Positions 16,523 through 24,976 of a stretch of 64,000 nucleotides of DNA are shown one piece after another. Source of the DNA: Lyngbya sp. PCC 8106 (GTDB taxonomy: Bacteria > Cyanobacteriota > Cyanobacteriia > Cyanobacteriales > Microcoleaceae); the NCBI RefSeq assembly GCF_000169095.1, contig NZ_AAVU01000020.1, positions 58,993 to 122,992 on the forward strand, in the 5' to 3' direction. The number at the start of each line of letters is the position of its first letter. Within the stretch, counting starts at the first letter, position 1. The notes beneath the pieces were generated by a model. That model did not search any database. It was not told where the DNA came from and was given only the letters and a program-made list of their open reading frames with translations. A program made the translations under genes and the position numbers.

Positions 16523-17995
16523 TCACAAGTGAATATCATGTTGAGCGATCAAAATAATTTGATCATCTTCTTTGAAAGTATAATCATTAGGATTGACAGA
16601 AGATCCTCCATTGCTTTCATCAACAGCAATTAGAATCGCATTGTGAACTTGTTTCAGATGAATAAATAAGTCTAAAAAAGTTCGACCTATCCATTCTGAT
16701 TTTAATGGAATTCGATAAAAATGATTACCGCCTTGATAACTCAAAAGTTCTCCAAAAACTTCCATTAATCCATGATTGAGAGCAACTTGAGCGAGTAAAA
16801 AAGCACTATGTTCTTGACTCACCACATAAGCATTTACATTCCCCAATGCAAGATGAGAAGCATATTCACGATTAATAAGTTCAGCACAAGTATAAACATT
16901 AGGATTGAGTTTCTCAGCAGTTAAAGCCGCTAAAATCGTGCGGGCATCTGCATCTTGTTCACTGCGTCCATGACTTTTATCGGAGAGAATAATGCAAGTA
17001 TTAGCTCGTCTAACACCTGCTTTTTCTAAAACTGTCACTTTGGTAAAATCATCATTGAGAAACCGTACAATTGATCTTAAAGCAGGATCAATGATTGTAT
17101 GTTCATTATCAACAAATGCAATCACAACTACAGGTATATTTTTGTTTTTTCCAGAAGCCTTATATTCCCGAACAATAATTTCAGCTTTGCGATTCCACCC
17201 ACAAATAATAGTATGATCACTTAATTGATCGAGTTCCATCAGTGTATTTTCATTGCGAAGTTGGTCAACCATAAACGCTGAGACAGTTCCCGTAAAAACA
17301 ACAAATAAAGTCATGTGCATCAACATCAAACCCACTGTCATCATTCGTCCACCTAAAGACTTGATTGGGCTGACAATAGGTTCACCAGAAAACAGAGAAT
17401 AAAGACTATACCACAGTGCTTCTTCTAAGCTTTCGATTCCCGAATTATTTCCTCGCTCAAAACCTAACATAATCATACTCCCGAATAAGACTGTTAGAAA
17501 CAACAGTTCAAAAATCAGAAAGTATTCAGGAGTACGCCGTTTTAGGTTTAACGGTAACATATTCGTATAGTGAATGAGCAGGCTAAATAATCGCAACGCC
17601 CGCAATAACCTTAAGAGTTGAACAACTGAAGGGATTCCAAAAACTTGTAATAGGGGTAAAATAGCAATTATATCCAGCCAATAGTTTCGGAAAAAACGCG
17701 GTTTAGAAGAAGCTGCAATCCATCGTAATCCTAACTCCAGCGCAAAAATTGCAGTGATGAATTGTTGAATCGTTTCTATTCTTCCTGTTAAGGGAAAAGC
17801 ATTGGGTTGAGATAATCCAATCAGGGTTAATCCCACAGAACAAGTGATTAGTATAGCGAGACTAAAATCAACAATAGATTTTCGGAAAAAACGATTTAAT
17901 TTCGCTTGTAAACTGTGGAGTTTAGATTGAAATTTAGATTTAAGCTTGTGTTTGAGATTTTGTAAAAAGGGCTTCCAGTAGCTAGATTGCTTCAC
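16523..17995 (-). CDS. voltage-gated-like ion channel with TrkA-N/RCK domain and atypical pore
   Basis: The 490-residue protein has a basic N-terminal helix, six predicted membrane segments (about residues 42-240) including an S4-like segment (LLRLLRALRLFSLL), a pore helix (EEALWYSLYSLF) and a C-terminal Rossmann/RCK region (HTIICGWNRKAEIIVREY) to the end. Where K+ channels have TVGYGD, this protein has SGEP at residues 203-206, so ion selectivity is open. A final TrkA-C-like part (KSEWIGRTFLDL, DDQIILIAQHD) is present. The gene stands alone. Family resemblance to bacterial K+ channel/NAD-binding fusions is good; potassium transport is not proven. Confidence 0.75.
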   Translation of the reverse strand: MKQSSYWKPFLQNLKHKLKSKFQSKLHSLQAKLNRFFRKSIVDFSLAILITCSVGLTLIGLSQPNAFPLTGRIETIQQFITAIFALELGLRWIAASSKPRFFRNYWLDIIAILPLLQVFGIPSVVQLLRLLRALRLFSLLIHYTNMLPLNLKRRTPEYFLIFELLFLTVLFGSMIMLGFERGNNSGIESLEEALWYSLYSLFSGEPIVSPIKSLGGRMMTVGLMLMHMTLFVVFTGTVSAFMVDQLRNENTLMELDQLSDHTIICGWNRKAEIIVREYKASGKNKNIPVVVIAFVDNEHTIIDPALRSIVRFLNDDFTKVTVLEKAGVRRANTCIILSDKSHGRSEQDADARTILAALTAEKLNPNVYTCAELINREYASHLALGNVNAYVVSQEHSAFLLAQVALNHGLMEVFGELLSYQGGNHFYRIPLKSEWIGRTFLDLFIHLKQVHNAILIAVDESNGGSSVNPNDYTFKEDDQIILIAQHDIHL

Positions 17996-18235
17996 GTTCT
18001 CTTTCCCCCCCCAAAAAAAATACTGATACTCTCTATATTATCTATCCCAATAGTAAATGGTAAAAGGAATACAAATTATGAATTATGAATTATAAGTTAA
18101 TCACCTAAAAGCCGGGGGGAATCCTACAAATTATGAGTGATCAATGATCAATTCTGACAATGGGAGAATGGAGAGGACAATACAGATCTTTGTACTCACC
18201 TCAATAAATCTCGCGCTTCATAATTCTACATTCAT

Positions 18236-18273
18236 CCCCGTAGAAGCCTTAACTCCCGAGCCTTCTACGGGGA
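18236..18273. other. strong stem-loop, possibly an IS605-type end remnant
   Basis: CCCCGTAGAAG and CTTCTACGGGG form an 11-bp perfect stem around a ~15-base loop. It sits in the 327-bp gap 17996-18322, which otherwise holds no gene. There is no T-run, and the shape resembles the subterminal hairpins of IS200/IS605 elements (compare 6194-6221). It may also act as a terminator for neither flanking gene, as both run away from or end beyond it. Confidence 0.45.
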
Positions 18274-18322
18274 GTCTCCACAAAACTCTGAGAATACGAC
18301 CTAGAGCCTTGTTCAAATCGAG

Positions 18323-18658
18323 TTAATCATCTAAACTGTCTAGACTCAAAGGCACCATATCCCCATTACTCGTCAGTCCTAATAACATCGGTTCCTGGGG
18401 GTGAATTATTTTGCCCGTGAGGACACAACGTTCCTCCTGCTGTGCTGTCGCCGATAAACTAGCTCGAATCTCCTCTCGCGAAAATTGAGGTCGATACTCG
18501 CCCGATTTTTGCTGGACATAGTTCCATAAAATATCTCGAATCAACGCCTGATAGCCTTGGTTTTTAGCCAGATCTTTTAATCTCTCTTTGAGTTCCCGCT
18601 CCAAACGGATGCTGGTTACTTCCATGTCAGTCGTTGAAGTCCGAGGTAAGGTATACAT
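18323..18658 (-). CDS. ribbon-helix-helix-type small protein
   Basis: The 111-residue protein contains TSIRLERELKERLKDLAKNQGYQALIRDILWNYV (residues about 15-48), a typical RHH/CopG-like strand-helix-helix that dimerises and binds DNA. The C-terminal half has a possible binding segment (CVLTGKIIHPQEPMLLGL) of unknown role. ATG 18658 is supported by a GGAGG site 8 bp upstream, so I prefer it to the internal Met12. It may autoregulate; no adjacent toxin gene is seen, so a free transcriptional regulator is more likely than an antitoxin. Confidence 0.75.
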   Translation of the reverse strand: MYTLPRTSTTDMEVTSIRLERELKERLKDLAKNQGYQALIRDILWNYVQQKSGEYRPQFSREEIRASLSATAQQEERCVLTGKIIHPQEPMLLGLTSNGDMVPLSLDSLDD

Positions 18659-19137
18659 GATTTTTCCTCCAAAAAGGTAGACAGTGCTGTAATACTTAGT
18701 GTAGTATAAACAAAGTCAGATTCAAAATAGTGAGTTTAAAGATGGAGGTATAGCCTTCTGGTGATATTATCCCCGACTCGATTAACTGGTGTTTTTGCTC
18801 CCAACTTCTTTGGCAGTGGGAGAACTCTTTTGCAAAGCGTTTCCCAGGCGATACGCCTAACGGCACGCTCCGCGATCGCAACAAAAGAGCGTTATGATCA
18901 TTGTGGCGATGGAATCCATCGAGATTTTTTAAAATGGGTGAATCATTCTTTAAATCTAGGAAGCCTGCTCATTAAAGCAGAATCCAATCAATATAAACCC
19001 AGGGGGAGGTACGCAGACGAGAATGCAGTACCCCAATAAAACAAAAAGCAAAAATTGTTGCTACCCCCGCTGAACTCACTCTCTAGGCGGGGTTTGTAGT
19101 TTAAAGTTCTAAATATTAATCATCATGGAGGAAAGCC
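18659..19137. other. gene-poor stretch with dispersed repeat and hairpin
   Basis: No intact gene is seen. A short dispersed repeat (GGCGATACGCC ... GCGATCGC) lies near 18850. The translation around 18890-19037 has a CGDGIHRD motif faintly like a TnpB 3' end. A hairpin with stem CCCCGC/GCGGGG at 19065-19092 lies 45 bp before the HNH gene; it could be an element-end remnant or a leader structure. Confidence 0.4.
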
Positions 19138-19653
19138 GTGACCAGCACTACTGATGTATTAAGGCAATCTGTCGTGGTATTTTCAAAAAATTATTTACCA
19201 ATGAGTCGGATCGATATTAAACGGGCGATCGCACTGTTAGTGACTGGTAAAGCGGAACCTCTAGATGCCACAAAAACAGACTCGGGTTGGTTTGTTCGTT
19301 CTCCAAGTATTGTGCTGCACGTTCCCGAACACATCCGTTTGACGATCGCAGGCAATGAACGACTCTGGAAAGTGCCACCCGTTAACCGTCGAGAAATTCT
19401 GCGTCGAGATCATCATAAATGTCAATATTGCGGAAGTACCAAACGTTTAACCATTGATCACATTCTTCCCCGTTCTAAGGGCGGAACCCATACCTGGGAT
19501 AATGTAGCGGCAGCTTGTGAACGATGTAACTCGCTCAAAGGCGATCGCACCCCAGAAGAAGCAAAAATGTCGCTCCGCACCCCAGCAAAGGCCCCCTTAC
19601 ATCCGGTAGTTGCCTTTGCTGAACAGTTCTGGCGCGGTCATCAACTTGAATAA
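19138..19653 (+). CDS. HNH endonuclease
   Basis: A GTG start follows a good GGAGG site. The 171-residue protein has an N-terminal region (VVVFSKNYLPMSRIDIKRAI) that is standard in this cyanobacterial HNH subgroup, and a C-terminal HNH domain: CQYCG, then IDHILPRSKGGTHTWDNVAA with the catalytic DH and the N residue, then CERCN. The four Cys form the structural zinc site. These stand-alone HNH proteins are common in cyanobacterial genomes; their substrate is unclear. It is not inside a recognisable intron or phage. Confidence 0.9.
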   Translation: MTSTTDVLRQSVVVFSKNYLPMSRIDIKRAIALLVTGKAEPLDATKTDSGWFVRSPSIVLHVPEHIRLTIAGNERLWKVPPVNRREILRRDHHKCQYCGSTKRLTIDHILPRSKGGTHTWDNVAAACERCNSLKGDRTPEEAKMSLRTPAKAPLHPVVAFAEQFWRGHQLE

Positions 19654-19759
19654 TCATTCTCATTTGTTAGGCTCGATCTGTCCGTTTTGATCAAAGCGCA
19701 TAACCAACAAATGACGAGCTATATGTAGAAACAGGCAGTGAGAGGGGACGAAATTACCA

Positions 19760-20164
19760 ATGCTAAAGTTAACCTACACTGAAACCGCTTTTCATCTGGA
19801 GTATTTGACTCAATCTCCAGAACAGCTTGTCTCGCTGCGAGTCAAGTTAGCCATGCGAGTCGGTGACAGCATTCTGGTTGAACCCAGTTCTGCTGCATTC
19901 CTCCTTCCCCGTCATTTGCCGATGTTGCCCTTGTTAGAGGATACTTTGTCGCAACACAACTCAGATGCGATCGCTGTATGTATCGCAGATAGTGAGTCGG
20001 TAGAAGTAAGTTTGACTGGAACTTGGATCACCACTGATTTAGATGCAGATGTAGAAAATGGAATATTCATCACGGTTTTAGGAGAATACACAGAAGATCT
20101 GCTGTTTAGATTGTGGAAAGAAGCCTATACTGGTGCATCTGTTATGAAAGAAGCCGGAGAATAA
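19760..20164 (+). CDS. alr0857-family conserved protein
   Basis: The 134-residue protein (MLKLTYTETAFHLEYL, LVSLRVKLAMRVGDSILVEP, ILVE/AFLLPRHLP) matches my memory of the small conserved cyanobacterial family named after Anabaena alr0857. No catalytic motif, signal peptide or membrane segment is visible. It lies about 100 bp after the HNH gene on the same strand and could share its transcript. The function is unknown. Confidence 0.7.
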   Translation: MLKLTYTETAFHLEYLTQSPEQLVSLRVKLAMRVGDSILVEPSSAAFLLPRHLPMLPLLEDTLSQHNSDAIAVCIADSESVEVSLTGTWITTDLDADVENGIFITVLGEYTEDLLFRLWKEAYTGASVMKEAGE

Positions 20165-20218
20165 GACAGTAGGGGCAATTGATCAATTGCCCTGATCATA
20201 AATTAGGCTGGTTCCGAA

Positions 20219-21964
20219 CTAAATCAACAATTCCTCTAATTGATGTTGATTCCAAAGGGACTGATATAATCCTTTTTGTTGTACTAATTGCTCGTGATTT
20301 CCTTCTTGAACAATTTGTCCTTGATCCATCACTAAAATGCGATTGGCTTTGGCTGCGGCTGACATTTGATGTGAAATAAATACAACTGTTTTTCGTTGTT
20401 TTCCTGTGGTTAAATTCTGTAAAATTTCGGTTGCGGTTTGATTATCCACGCTGGAAAGTGCATCATCTAAGATTAACACGGGAGCATCAACTAATAAAGC
20501 CCGAGCCAAGGCTGTTCGTTGTCGTTGTCCGCCGGAAAGGGTAATTCCTCGTTCTCCGACAATGGTGTCATACTGTTGGGGAAAATTGAGAATTTCTCCA
20601 TATATTTGAGCCGTTTTCGCTGCGGTTTCAATTTCAGAAGCATCTGCTAGCGGGTTCCCATAGCGAATATTTTCCCGTATCGTGGTACTAAACAAAAAGC
20701 TTTCTTGGGGAACATAAGCGATCGCATTTCGCAACTCAAAGAGTTGCAATTGGGTAATATCTTGACCATCGAGAAAAATGCTATCAATCTCAATATCTAA
20801 TAATCGGGGTAAAGCGTTGGCGAGGGTTGATTTTCCTGAACCAATTGGCCCCACAATTGCTACCATTTCACCGGGTTTTATGGTAAAGTTAACCCGATCT
20901 AAAGCCGGGGTTTTCTCTCCTGGATAAGAGTAGCTTAAATCACGAGCAGTCAGCCAACCTTTAACGGGAGTTGATAACGGAATCGGATCAAGATGATCAT
21001 GGATTTTAGGTTTAACACTCACAATGGCTTCAATGCGATCAATACTTACTTCTCCCCGTTGATAAGCCGTAATTGTAAATCCGAGTAATGCTGTGGGAAA
21101 GACTAATCGTTCAATATAGAGAACTAAGGCGACAAAATCCCCAACATTTAACTCTCCTTGAGCAATAGATTTATCCCCAACTGCAAGAAGAATTAATAAA
21201 CTTAAACTCGCCAATCCTCCTAAAACAGGAAAGAGAATATTACGAGTTCTCGCTAAACTTAAGTTTGCGGAAAACAATTCTTGATTGTATCGTTCAAACG
21301 CTCGCTGTTCGTTTTCTTCTTGAGCGTATATTTTAATCAAAGAAATCCCGCTCATATCCTCTTGAATTAAATCACTGATATTGGATAACTTCTCCTGAAC
21401 GTGCATCTGCTCATCTCGCATTCTATCACTAAAAACCTGCACTAAAATCAACATTAGAGGATAAACAGAGATTGATAAAAGTGTTAATTTTACATTGATC
21501 GTTAACATCACAGGTAGCGTTAAAGCATAGGCAAATACAGTATTTGCCAAGCTTAAAATTGCAAACCCTAACAAGCGACGAATATTATCAACATCACTGG
21601 TTGCTCTATTAATTAGATCGCCAATTCGACTATTAGAAAAATAAGCAGGTTCTAGGGTTAACAGATGTTCAAAAATATTTTGTTTGAGGTCAAATTCAAC
21701 CTGTCTTCCTACCCCAAAAAGGAGGATACGAGAAGCCATCCGAATCACCCACATTAAAGAAGCCAGTCCCAAAATCAAGAAAACTAGACCGATAATTGGA
21801 GTTAAATCAATCGCAATTTCTAAGTCATTAATACCATTCCGAATTAAGAGAGGAATATAAACCCCTAATGCGTTAACAACCAATAGAGCAAAAATTCCGA
21901 GTAGCGCTTGTTTCCAATGCGGTCGAATGTAACTTGCTAGTTTTTGCAGTCTTGAGTAAGCCAT
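20219..21964 (-). CDS. ABC exporter half-transporter (MsbA/MDR-like)
   Basis: The 581-residue fused exporter has about six membrane segments in residues 15-310 and an ATPase domain with Walker A GPIGSGKST, signature LSGGQRQR, Walker B VLILDDAL (Asp-Asp-Ala-Leu-Ser-Ser in place of the common DEATS) and H-loop FISHQMSAA. The DDALSS form is typical of the YheI/MdlA-like group. The substrate is unknown. It is encoded alone, upstream of nothing obviously related, and ends convergently with the alr0857-type gene. Confidence 0.85.
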   Translation of the reverse strand: MAYSRLQKLASYIRPHWKQALLGIFALLVVNALGVYIPLLIRNGINDLEIAIDLTPIIGLVFLILGLASLMWVIRMASRILLFGVGRQVEFDLKQNIFEHLLTLEPAYFSNSRIGDLINRATSDVDNIRRLLGFAILSLANTVFAYALTLPVMLTINVKLTLLSISVYPLMLILVQVFSDRMRDEQMHVQEKLSNISDLIQEDMSGISLIKIYAQEENEQRAFERYNQELFSANLSLARTRNILFPVLGGLASLSLLILLAVGDKSIAQGELNVGDFVALVLYIERLVFPTALLGFTITAYQRGEVSIDRIEAIVSVKPKIHDHLDPIPLSTPVKGWLTARDLSYSYPGEKTPALDRVNFTIKPGEMVAIVGPIGSGKSTLANALPRLLDIEIDSIFLDGQDITQLQLFELRNAIAYVPQESFLFSTTIRENIRYGNPLADASEIETAAKTAQIYGEILNFPQQYDTIVGERGITLSGGQRQRTALARALLVDAPVLILDDALSSVDNQTATEILQNLTTGKQRKTVVFISHQMSAAAKANRILVMDQGQIVQEGNHEQLVQQKGLYQSLWNQHQLEELLI

Positions 21965-22053
21965 GTCAACCCGTTAAATAATTATCCTTGATTCAAGGAT
22001 ATAAATCTACTGTTCAGTTATCCTTTTACCATCTCTCACAATTGTACAAACAT

Positions 22054-23259
22054 TTACAGATCTTGACAAAAGACTGACTCAGTACCGTGAGTTGAACGCT
22101 CCTGAAAAAGCCGACAAGATCGAGAAGTGGGTTGGTTGACTTCCAACAAACGAGAGGTTAAAAATCGATCCATCCAGCCTTCTAAATAAGCATAGTTAGC
22201 TTGCTGTTGTTGGGGTTCGGTGCTATCAAGTGGATAGGGTGCTAACCCTTGAATTGCGGCTGTTGTCACACAATACATTGACTTTTGAAAACTCTGACAA
22301 ATTTGCACCCGTAAATCATCTTCTCCCCGACAACTGCTGCGATAAATATCATGTAAATAATCGGGTAAATAGTGAATCATATCTTGCATTAACTGCGTGG
22401 GGGGAATTCCTGAACCGCCAATCGGAAGCGGATCAGCGTATAATGCACCGTAGGTAAATTCTTTTTGGTCTGTGGGAATTTGATGGACTTGAGCATTATA
22501 AGAAACCACACCTTGAAATGGTGTTCCTCGGAAGAAAATCGCTTCTACATAGGGAACTGCGGTATCCATTAAAAAGGTTAATCCGACAGATTCGGGGATA
22601 ATCTCATAAACGCAATCGCGAAGTTTTACACTGTAAGTAATTGGCTTACTCGCATCAGCAACTAAACCGTTTAAAATATGCTCAACAACTTGGAGAATCG
22701 ATTGAATTTCTCCGCGATCATAGCGATCAGAAAGTTCGATAAACATATCACTCATCACTCGCCAAAATTGACCTAACGCACTGTAATAACACAGTTGACG
22801 AATTTGTTCGGTGAGAAAATCAGGAAAGAGTTTATTGAGTCCTAAAATTAACGGATTGTTTTTAAATCTCCCTTGAATAGCTTGGTTTGCACGCTGTTTA
22901 AATTCGGGAGAATCTAAGTAAGCATCTAGCCCACCGCCCCCATGCCACATCATCGCTTTCATGCAATATTCTGCATATTCGTAGTTAATCCGATCATGTC
23001 CCCAATGTTGTATCAATTTTGACAGCGTAAATTCTCCGTTGAAATATTTAAAAAAGGGAAAGAATACCAAGAATTGATTGTCGGCAATGTAAATTAGATT
23101 ACGAGAGTAGGCATCTAAAACAACACCATAACTTTTAAGAATACCAACAACTTCGACTACATTTTCTGGGTAGTCAGACAGGAGGGCATCACCTGTTTGC
23201 AGTCGTTGGATGTATTCTTCGAGTGGGTGTAAAGTTGGTTGAGATGTGGTACTGGTCAT
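22054..23259 (-). CDS. cupA: CO2 hydration protein of the inducible NDH-1MS complex
   Basis: The 401-residue protein has the CupA/ChpY family sequence throughout (LHPLEEYIQRLQTGDALL, HWGHDRINYEYAEYCMKAMM, VKLRDCVYEIIPESVGLTFL, GGSGIPPTQLMQDMIHYLPD). CupA attaches to the distal membrane arm of NDH-1 and converts CO2 to bicarbonate at the thylakoid, probably through a zinc site; the conserved His and Cys residues above are candidates. It is the last gene of ndhF3-ndhD3-cupA, about 96 bp after ndhD3, which identifies it as the high-affinity CupA rather than constitutive CupB. No cupS follows it in this window. Confidence 0.93.
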   Translation of the reverse strand: MTSTTSQPTLHPLEEYIQRLQTGDALLSDYPENVVEVVGILKSYGVVLDAYSRNLIYIADNQFLVFFPFFKYFNGEFTLSKLIQHWGHDRINYEYAEYCMKAMMWHGGGGLDAYLDSPEFKQRANQAIQGRFKNNPLILGLNKLFPDFLTEQIRQLCYYSALGQFWRVMSDMFIELSDRYDRGEIQSILQVVEHILNGLVADASKPITYSVKLRDCVYEIIPESVGLTFLMDTAVPYVEAIFFRGTPFQGVVSYNAQVHQIPTDQKEFTYGALYADPLPIGGSGIPPTQLMQDMIHYLPDYLHDIYRSSCRGEDDLRVQICQSFQKSMYCVTTAAIQGLAPYPLDSTEPQQQQANYAYLEGWMDRFLTSRLLEVNQPTSRSCRLFQERSTHGTESVFCQDL

Positions 23260-23355
23260 AAGCTGGTTTTTCGTTGTTTGTTTGTTGTTAATCGTTTGTC
23301 GTTATGATGACAAGCTTTTAGAGGGCTGAACTTCAAAACTTTTGAATCCAGTCCT

Positions 23356-24873
23356 CTATTTTAATATTTTAAATTGATTAATTTGGGAAGCCTTAGCAAC
23401 AGTCGCCGAAAGACTCACTAAAGCCGTTGTTGTACTTTCACTTAAGTTAATCATCAAACTGGGTTGAATCCCCAAAATCGTGATAATAATCGCCAAAGCA
23501 ATAGCCGGAATGCGATCACGCCATTGAACTTGCGGTAAATTCACCACCCAATCGGATAAACGTCCAAAAAAGACTCGGTTAATCAGAATTAGAAAGTAAA
23601 CCGAAGTTAAACCCGTTCCAATCATGCACAATAAAGTTTGTACCGGAAAAACTGCAATACTACCGCGAAACACAATAAATTCAGAAATAAATCCAACTAA
23701 ACCCGGAATTCCTGAACTCGCCATTACTGCTAAGATCATTAAACTGCCAATTAAAGGCAAACCCCGTTCAGGATTAAGCAGTCCACGTAACACATTCAAA
23801 TCCCGACTTCCTGATTTTTTATAAACCACTCCCACTAAGAAAAAAAGCAACCCCGAAATCAAACCATGACTCACCATTTGCACTACAGATCCGAGTAAAC
23901 TCAACGACGTAGCAGCAGCAAATGCGAGGAGAATATAACCCATATGAGCAATAGAACTATAAGCAACCATTTTCTTCATATCGGTTTGGGAAATGGCGCA
24001 GAAAGCCCCATACAATACACTCACAACTGCCCAACTCGCCATCCAAGGGGCAACAATATTCCAAGCATCAGGAAATAATCCCACACCAAAGCGTAATAAA
24101 CCATACGTTCCTAACTTGAGTAAAATTCCGGCTAATAAGACAGAAATCGGTGTAGACGCTTCCACGTGGGCATCAGGTAGCCAAGTATGAAAGGGAACCA
24201 AAGGAATTTTAATTCCAAACCCGATCACAATTCCAGTTAATAGAATTAATTGGGTTGTCATCGGTAAAGCAGCAATTCCTAAAGAACCCGAACCGAGTAT
24301 TTCTAAATCAAAATTGGGGGCAGAAGTCAGGAACACAATTCCTAAGAAAGAAGCTAAGATTAAAATCCCCGAAACCGCTGTATAAATTAAAAATTTAGTC
24401 GCTGCATAACCCCGTTTTTTCCCACCCCAAATCGCAATCAACAGATAAAGCGGGATGAGTTCAACTTCATAAAATAACAAAAATAGCAGCAGGTTTTGAG
24501 CCAAAAATGTTCCGGCAATTCCCGAAGCAATAAACAGAATTAAGATATAGTACAGTCGAGGCCGACTAATATTAGCTTCTGTACTCCAAATGGCAATTGT
24601 AGTTAACAAGCCACTGAGAATTATTAAAGGTAATGATAAACCATCTATGCCCAAATAATAGTTTAATCCCAAGGGTTCAATCCAGGGAATAAACTCACTC
24701 ATTTGTAAGTCGGGAATATCTGGGTTAAATAGACGGGCTAAAACCAGTGACCAAATAAACAAACTTCCGGCAACTAAAGAGGCAACTTGACGAGCTTGTT
24801 TAGCAGTCAATTCCGGCCAAAATCCAATAATTGTAGCACCGAGCAGGGGTATCCAAATGAAAACACTTAGCAT
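23356..24873 (-). CDS. ndhD3: NDH-1 subunit 4, CO2-uptake form
   Basis: The 505-residue protein is an NuoM/NdhD antiporter-like subunit with about 14 membrane helices. Key features are GIDGLSLPLIILSG near residue 75, LFYEVELIPLYLLIAIWGG with the conserved Glu, PFHTWLPDAHVEASTPISVLLAG, and SSIAHMGYILLAF. It pumps protons in the membrane arm. Position between ndhF3 and cupA marks it as the NdhD3 paralogue of NDH-1MS. The gap to ndhF3 is about 100 bp, consistent with one operon. Confidence 0.93.
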   Translation of the reverse strand: MLSVFIWIPLLGATIIGFWPELTAKQARQVASLVAGSLFIWSLVLARLFNPDIPDLQMSEFIPWIEPLGLNYYLGIDGLSLPLIILSGLLTTIAIWSTEANISRPRLYYILILFIASGIAGTFLAQNLLLFLLFYEVELIPLYLLIAIWGGKKRGYAATKFLIYTAVSGILILASFLGIVFLTSAPNFDLEILGSGSLGIAALPMTTQLILLTGIVIGFGIKIPLVPFHTWLPDAHVEASTPISVLLAGILLKLGTYGLLRFGVGLFPDAWNIVAPWMASWAVVSVLYGAFCAISQTDMKKMVAYSSIAHMGYILLAFAAATSLSLLGSVVQMVSHGLISGLLFFLVGVVYKKSGSRDLNVLRGLLNPERGLPLIGSLMILAVMASSGIPGLVGFISEFIVFRGSIAVFPVQTLLCMIGTGLTSVYFLILINRVFFGRLSDWVVNLPQVQWRDRIPAIALAIIITILGIQPSLMINLSESTTTALVSLSATVAKASQINQFKILK

Positions 24874-24976
24874 GGAATCTTGATGATATTTTGTTGATGA
24901 TTTGGGTATTCAAGAAAGCAAAAAAGAGAAGACAGAAGTTTATTCGTGAGTGCTTCAATTGAACAGTAAACAAAGT

